The notes beneath the pieces were generated by a model that saw only the letters and a program-made list of their open reading frames with translations, had not been told where the DNA came from and made no database searches. Source: Hamiltosporidium magnivora (Eukaryota; Microsporidia; Dubosqiidae). Taken from it: 23,322 bases of DNA. Made by a program: the position numbers and the translations under genes. The stretch covers positions 1 through 23,322 of the forward strand of contig PITI01000087.1 of NCBI GenBank assembly GCA_004325065.1, read 5' to 3'. Positions within the stretch are counted from its first letter, which is position 1. Each line of letters starts with the position of its first letter. Shown piece after piece: positions 19,561-23,322 of this stretch.

Positions 19561-20895
19561 TCATTCTTTATAAAATAAAGCAGCTACTCCCATACCACCA
19601 CCACAACACAAGGTAACAACACCATAACATCCACTTTCTAAGCCGCATATCAAATTACCAACAAGTCTGGCACCACTACTACCAACAGGATGACCGATAG
19701 CAATGCTACCACCCCATTTATTAACTTTTTCAATTTTAATACCAAGTTCTTGTATACAATATGCCAACACCACACCAAATGCTTCATTTATCTCCCATAA
19801 ACTTATATCTTCAATACCGAGTTTGTTATTTTCTAACAATTTTTTTACTGCAGATACTGGTCCGATTCCCATCAGACTTGGATCGACACCGACACAACAA
19901 TAATCTACAAATATACTTTTTATGCTTAAATTCTTTTCTCTTGCAAAATCTCGTGTAGTTACCAACATACCACATGCACCATCACTCAACTGACTTGAAT
20001 TACCTGCCGTACAAACACCATCCACCAAAAATGCAGGTTTTAATTTACCAAGACCCTCCACATCACATACACGCATACCCTCATCTTCTGTCACAAAATT
20101 TTCTTCATTTATATTATCAATTCCACTGGTATTTATTTTTGACAGGCTATCATCAGAAATATTTTCACTATCAAGTTTATACACTTTTCCTTTATCAGAA
20201 ACAGGAATTGGAATAATTTGTTCGGAATATCTCAAATCTTTTGCAGCTTTTAAAGCTTTTTTATGACTTAAATATCCAATAATATCACAATCTTTCCTCG
20301 TATAGTTGTGTTTCTTACATATATTCTCTGCTGTCTCACCCATCGGAAGTAAACATTTCTTTACTCGGTCATCCAAATACAACTCAGTACTCACATCATA
20401 TTTCACAGAAAGACTGTCTTTGGTCATGAACTCAAATCCACCACATATTCCTATCTTGATTCTGTTGTTTTTAAGTTTTCCGCTCAATACTTCCAATGCT
20501 TCTAATCCACTTCCACATTGTCTATTCAATGTCAAAAACGGTGTAGTATACGGTATTCCTGCATGTATACACGCCATACGTAATGTCATCGATCCACCTG
20601 CTGGCGCCAAAACATTACCAAATATAATATCACCTATCTCCTCAACACAGACCTTATCACCTTCTATTTCATCCCTCTGCTTATATTTCATATCCACACC
20701 ACCACCATAAATCCCACTCTCCCCAATTTTATCACCCACTTTAAAATTTCTATTCACAATATTTTTCAAAACAAAAAATAACAAATAATCATTACCATAC
20801 TCTCTAAACATACCACGCTTAGCCTTACACACAGGCGTTCGTCCATAATCAACAATAACCACATCAGAATCTTTCTTCTCTCTACACACTGTCAT
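19561..20895 (-). CDS. 3-ketoacyl-CoA thiolase, peroxisomal type (acetyl-CoA acyltransferase)
   Basis: 444 residues, intronless. Thiolases cleave 3-ketoacyl-CoA with CoA, or condense two acetyl-CoA to acetoacetyl-CoA. The acylated Cys lies in N-R-Q-C-G-S-G (Cys127), followed by N-E-A-F (370-373), G-H-P-x-G (His402) and the second active Cys in C-C-G-G-G-M-G (Cys430). All catalytic positions are present. The stretch L-G-K-L-K-P-A-F (282-289) with T-A-G-N-S-S-Q-x-S-D-G-A (296-307), and M-G-E-T-A-E-N (185-191), resemble peroxisomal ACAA1/Pot1 rather than mitochondrial ACAT. Two lineage-specific insertions lie near 51-84 and 236-267, making it longer than the usual 390-420. No PTS2 at the N-terminus and no PTS1 (it ends Y-K-E), so a cytosolic location is inferred. 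Met1 is needed because R-T-P at 19-21 precedes the next Met. A supply role for the mevalonate pathway is plausible but unproven. Confidence 0.95.
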   Translation of the reverse strand: MTVCREKKDSDVVIVDYGRTPVCKAKRGMFREYGNDYLLFFVLKNIVNRNFKVGDKIGESGIYGGGVDMKYKQRDEIEGDKVCVEEIGDIIFGNVLAPAGGSMTLRMACIHAGIPYTTPFLTLNRQCGSGLEALEVLSGKLKNNRIKIGICGGFEFMTKDSLSVKYDVSTELYLDDRVKKCLLPMGETAENICKKHNYTRKDCDIIGYLSHKKALKAAKDLRYSEQIIPIPVSDKGKVYKLDSENISDDSLSKINTSGIDNINEENFVTEDEGMRVCDVEGLGKLKPAFLVDGVCTAGNSSQLSDGACGMLVTTRDFAREKNLSIKSIFVDYCCVGVDPSLMGIGPVSAVKKLLENNKLGIEDISLWEINEAFGVVLAYCIQELGIKIEKVNKWGGSIAIGHPVGSSGARLVGNLICGLESGCYGVVTLCCGGGMGVAALFYKE

Positions 20896-20901
20896 TTCGA
20901 T

Positions 20902-20953
20902 GGGTACACATCACTTTTCTGTTTAAATAGGTTACATATTTCCAATTCTGGAA
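20902..20953 (-). promoter_or_regulatory. Thiolase upstream region: CCC triplet, TTTAAA and a palindrome
   Basis: Upstream of the ATG at 20895 the minus strand has a CCC at 20904-20902, seven to nine bases before the start. CCC-like triplets close to start codons are described for microsporidian genes. TTTAAA (20922-20927) sits about 30 bases upstream and could serve as a TATA-like element. A perfect interrupted palindrome, TTCCA-ATTC-TGGAA, at 20940-20953 could bind a dimeric regulator. These are pattern matches only. Confidence 0.3.
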
Positions 20954-22075
20954 TATCCTAATTACAGATATATATAAATTAAAATATCGATCGCTTTAAT
21001 ACTTGATATAGAAATATATATAAATATCAAGTTAATGACAACTTTTAGAGGGAAAAGAAAGTATTAATATAAGTATGATTACGAATATTAGTATTAATAT
21101 TGTCTTTGAAAGTAGTATATATGTAAATATTAAAAAAGTATTAGTATTAATATTGATATTAGTATCAAGTATTACTAGTATTAGTTTTAATAGGATGTAA
21201 CTGTACATAAGAATAAAGATTTATAAATTTATTAAATTATACAATTCAGTCCAAACATAAATTCAATCTTCTAAACGCAACTCAATAACATATTTCTCTA
21301 CAATTTGATTTACACCAAATTATTTAATCTAAACTTTTAAAATCAAAAAAATATATTAAATTCTGTTTAATTAAACCTACCAAATACACTTCATCAATTT
21401 ATTACCATTTAAGAAATATATAAGAATATATAAAAAATAATATATTACATTACATTATAATATATTATACGTATACTATGTATATACCATATACATACAA
21501 CTATACAACCATATATTAATATCTACTTTTATATTCTTTATAACCTGTCATTCCTCTCATCTGCTATATTATATTTTTAATTAACTATTTCTAAATAAGT
21601 AATTTATCACTAGTGATTTATTAATATTTCCATATATATACAACTGATATATTAAATACAACTCATATATAGATCTATATTTGTATTTGTAAATTTATAT
21701 TTGTCGTTGTATATCAGTATTTATATCAGTATTTAGATTTGTATTTATATCATTATTTATATCAGTATTTAGATTTGTATTTAGATTTTTAACGAGTATT
21801 TTTTTATAGCTCTATATTTATGGTTATAGATTTGTATTTATATTTAGATTTCCAAATTAAATTTTATATCTGTATTTGTATTTGGATTTGTAAATAAAGA
21901 TTCATATTTGTATTTGGATTTTAAATAAAGATTCATATTTGTATTTATAGATTGTTATAGCTAAACATAGTAATATTTCTCTAACATAAATCTTATTAAT
22001 ACAAATCTATAATTAAAATATCACTTTATAATATATACTCTAATATAATTTAATAAATATACTTCTTCCTACTTT
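20954..22075. other. AT-rich spacer with degenerate simple repeats
   Basis: No gene. From 21060 to 21190 the sequence is built from AGTATTA/TATTAGT words. From about 21650 to 21960 it is a degenerate array of TATTTATATCAG and TATTTAGATTTG-like words, including a near-duplicated ATTCATATTTGTATTTGGATTT segment around 21840-21945. Between these lies AT-rich DNA with TATATA runs (21420-21550). Confidence 0.65.
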
Positions 22076-22330
22076 ACTAATAAGTAATCTACTAATGAGT
22101 AATCTACTAATAAGTAATCTACCAATAAGTAATCTACTAATGAGTAATCTACCAATGAGTAATTTACTAATGAGTAATCTACCAATGAGTAATTTACTAA
22201 TAAGTAATCTACTAATAAGTAATCTACTAATGAGTAATCTACCAATGAGTAATTTACTAATGAGTAATCTACCAATGAGTAATTTACTAATAAGTAATCT
22301 ACTAATAAGTAATCTACCAATGAGTAATTT
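22076..22330. repeat. 15-bp minisatellite, 17 units, with a 90-bp higher-order period
   Basis: Seventeen exact 15-base units of the form AC(T/C)AAT(A/G)AGTAAT(C/T)T. Only three positions vary, each between T/C or A/G. Units 5-10 (22136-22225) are repeated base for base as units 11-16 (22226-22315), giving a 90-bp higher-order repeat. Because 15 is a multiple of three and the unit lacks in-frame stops, both strands stay open across the array: pentapeptides V-D-Y-S-L-like on minus and S-N-L-L-M-like on plus. I do not call either as a gene; the opposite frames are equally open and have no domain beyond the array. Confidence 0.95.
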
Positions 22331-22620
22331 ATAGATTGATAAATAATAAATTTACTTAGAAATTAAAGAATTAAAAAAATAATAATAAATCCTATAAACT
22401 AATAAAATAATAAGTCCATTGACTTATAAATCCTTAAAACCAATACATCTATTAAAATAATAAATCCATTAAACTATTAAGTCCTATAAAGATAATAAAA
22501 TATTAAGTCCTATAAAATAATAAAATAATAAATCCATTAAAATATTAAATCCTATAAAATAATAAAATAATAAATCCATTAAACTATTAAATCCTATTAT
22601 CTAATAATATAGTCTTAGAC
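22331..22620. repeat. Degenerate 42-bp AT satellite
   Basis: From about 22390 to 22605 the words CCTATAAA, AATAATAAA, TCCATTAAA and TATTAAAT recur in order. The two best units (about 22508-22591) are near-identical and 42 bases long; units before them are truncated or mutated. It follows the 15-bp array within 60 bases but shares no unit sequence with it. Confidence 0.65.
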
Positions 22621-23040
22621 TACCTATCCCTATTAAATATCCTTATTCCTATATCCTTATTAATTTAATATAATTTATACTTAATTAAGTAACTGATAAA
22701 TTATATTAATAAGAATATAATAATAAAGAGAATATAAGAATTATTATAAGAGAAGTATAATAATAGATGGGATAAGAAGAAGTAGAGTAAGAAGTAAAGG
22801 AAATAGGGGAAATAAATAAAAAGATAATTAAATAATTTAAAATAGAAAATAAAGAAAAAACCAAAAAATAAACCTTAATATAATAAACTATAAAGATAAA
22901 TATAGAAAATAGAGAAAAATAAAATAATAATAATAAATATAGAGTACAACAAATCCAATCCAAAAAATAAATACTAATAAATAAATAATAAAAAATAAAT
23001 AAAAATCCTAATAAATATAGAATACAAATTTTTATTTAAT
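22621..23040. other. AT-rich, partly purine-skewed spacer
   Basis: Between 22705 and 22960 the plus strand is dominated by A and G with few C, so the minus strand has a long pyrimidine-rich open frame (22963-22706). That frame predicts only Leu, Ile, Phe, Tyr and Ser, as expected from composition alone, so I do not call it a gene. Confidence 0.5.
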
Positions 23041-23072
23041 AAAATTCTGGGTTAAAATATTTTTTACCATTT

Positions 23073-23322
23073 TTACATGTTTTCTTCTACCTCTTTAACC
23101 ACTATTGTTTCTTCTTCCAAATCCGACTCTTCATTTATGTTATTGGTCGGTTCCTCCAGAGTGGTTCCTCCTTGTGAAATAAGGGGTGTATTATTTTTTG
23201 GTTTTAAAATTTTAACACCATCTTCCTCTCTTTTCGCTTCTTTTAAAGGGGGTATTGGTTCCTCATGCATCTCTGATCTCATAATAACACCCATTGACGC
23301 TCTCTCCCAGCTCTCTTCGGCA
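23073..23322 (-). CDS. C-terminal part of an open frame running off the window, probably from a mobile element
   Basis: The frame is open from the last bases of the window to the TAA at 23073-23075, about 82 codons. The ATG at 23294 is likely internal, since the codons before it (23321-23295) are open and encode protein-like residues including E-S-W-E-R-A. The peptide is hydrophilic and acidic: E-E-P-I-P-P-L, K-I-L-K-P-K-N-N-T-P, then an acidic tail E-S-D-L-E-E-E-T ending V-E-E-N-M. No known domain is recognised; it may be a disordered tail. Its GC is well above the spacer's. The final nine or so codons and about 35 bases of 3' UTR recur in inverted orientation at 10128-10190 as a truncated insertion. 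Multicopy 3' ends suggest a retroelement ORF, possibly a non-LTR one; a duplicated host gene is the alternative. Confidence 0.5.
   Translation of the reverse strand, partial: AEESWERASMGVIMRSEMHEEPIPPLKEAKREEDGVKILKPKNNTPLISQGGTTLEEPTNNINEESDLEEETIVVKEVEENM

Noticed and set aside
19703..20710. Four plus-strand frames of 65-134 codons
   Set aside because: All lie antisense to the thiolase, whose catalytic motifs settle the coding strand.
22069..22334. Pentapeptide-repeat proteins on either strand of the minisatellite
   Set aside because: Both strands are equally open because the unit is 15 bp without stops; no unique flanking domain supports translation.
22706..22963. 85-codon hydrophobic frame, minus strand (possible membrane protein)
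   Set aside because: Residues are only those expected from a pyrimidine-rich tract; no Gly/Pro/charged pattern of a real membrane protein.

Overview
The window is extremely AT-rich, by eye well over 75% A+T, and very poor in genes. Only two intact, confidently named protein genes lie in 23.3 kb, and both are intronless and on the minus strand. One is a Gti1/Pac2 (WOPR) DNA-binding protein, a family regarded as fungal-specific. The other is a peroxisomal-type 3-ketoacyl-CoA thiolase with no visible peroxisomal targeting signal. Long AT-rich spacers, intronless genes, a CCC triplet just upstream of the thiolase start, and a fungal regulator together suggest an expanded, transposon-rich microsporidian genome (an Edhazardia-like type). 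This is inference; another AT-rich early-diverging fungus is not excluded.

Layout: 1-382, a dispersed GC-richer repeat cut by the window edge. 383-3518, AT-rich spacer. 3519-4235, the WOPR gene. 4236-11035, AT-rich spacer with a possible coding remnant at 5247-5462 and a tiny 3'-end insertion of a retroelement at about 10114-10206. About 11036-14706, a GC-richer island that looks like a dead hAT-type DNA transposon on the minus strand, with a TIR-like end at 14706. 14707-17511, spacer with an unassigned decayed coding stretch at 15514-15771. 17512-17621, a 42-bp tandem repeat. 17648-19345, direct repeats bracketing a GC-rich block that holds an interleaved stem (pseudoknot) structure (17810-17950) and the second copy of the dispersed repeat (18051-18432). 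19561-20895, the thiolase. 20896-23040, low-complexity spacer with a 17-unit, 15-bp minisatellite (22076-22330) and a 42-bp satellite. 23073-23322, the 3' end of an open reading frame that runs off the window.

How the parts relate: the two host genes look like isolated single-gene islands, not an operon. Most other sequence above background GC reads as mobile DNA or its decay. The open frame at the right edge and the 10.1-kb fragment share a C-terminus and 3' UTR in opposite orientation. The 10.1-kb copy is 5'-truncated and flanked by a direct repeat of about 15-18 bp, which fits target-primed insertion by a non-LTR (LINE-like) element. The thiolase could supply acetoacetyl-CoA to the mevalonate pathway in an organism without peroxisomes; that role is inferred.
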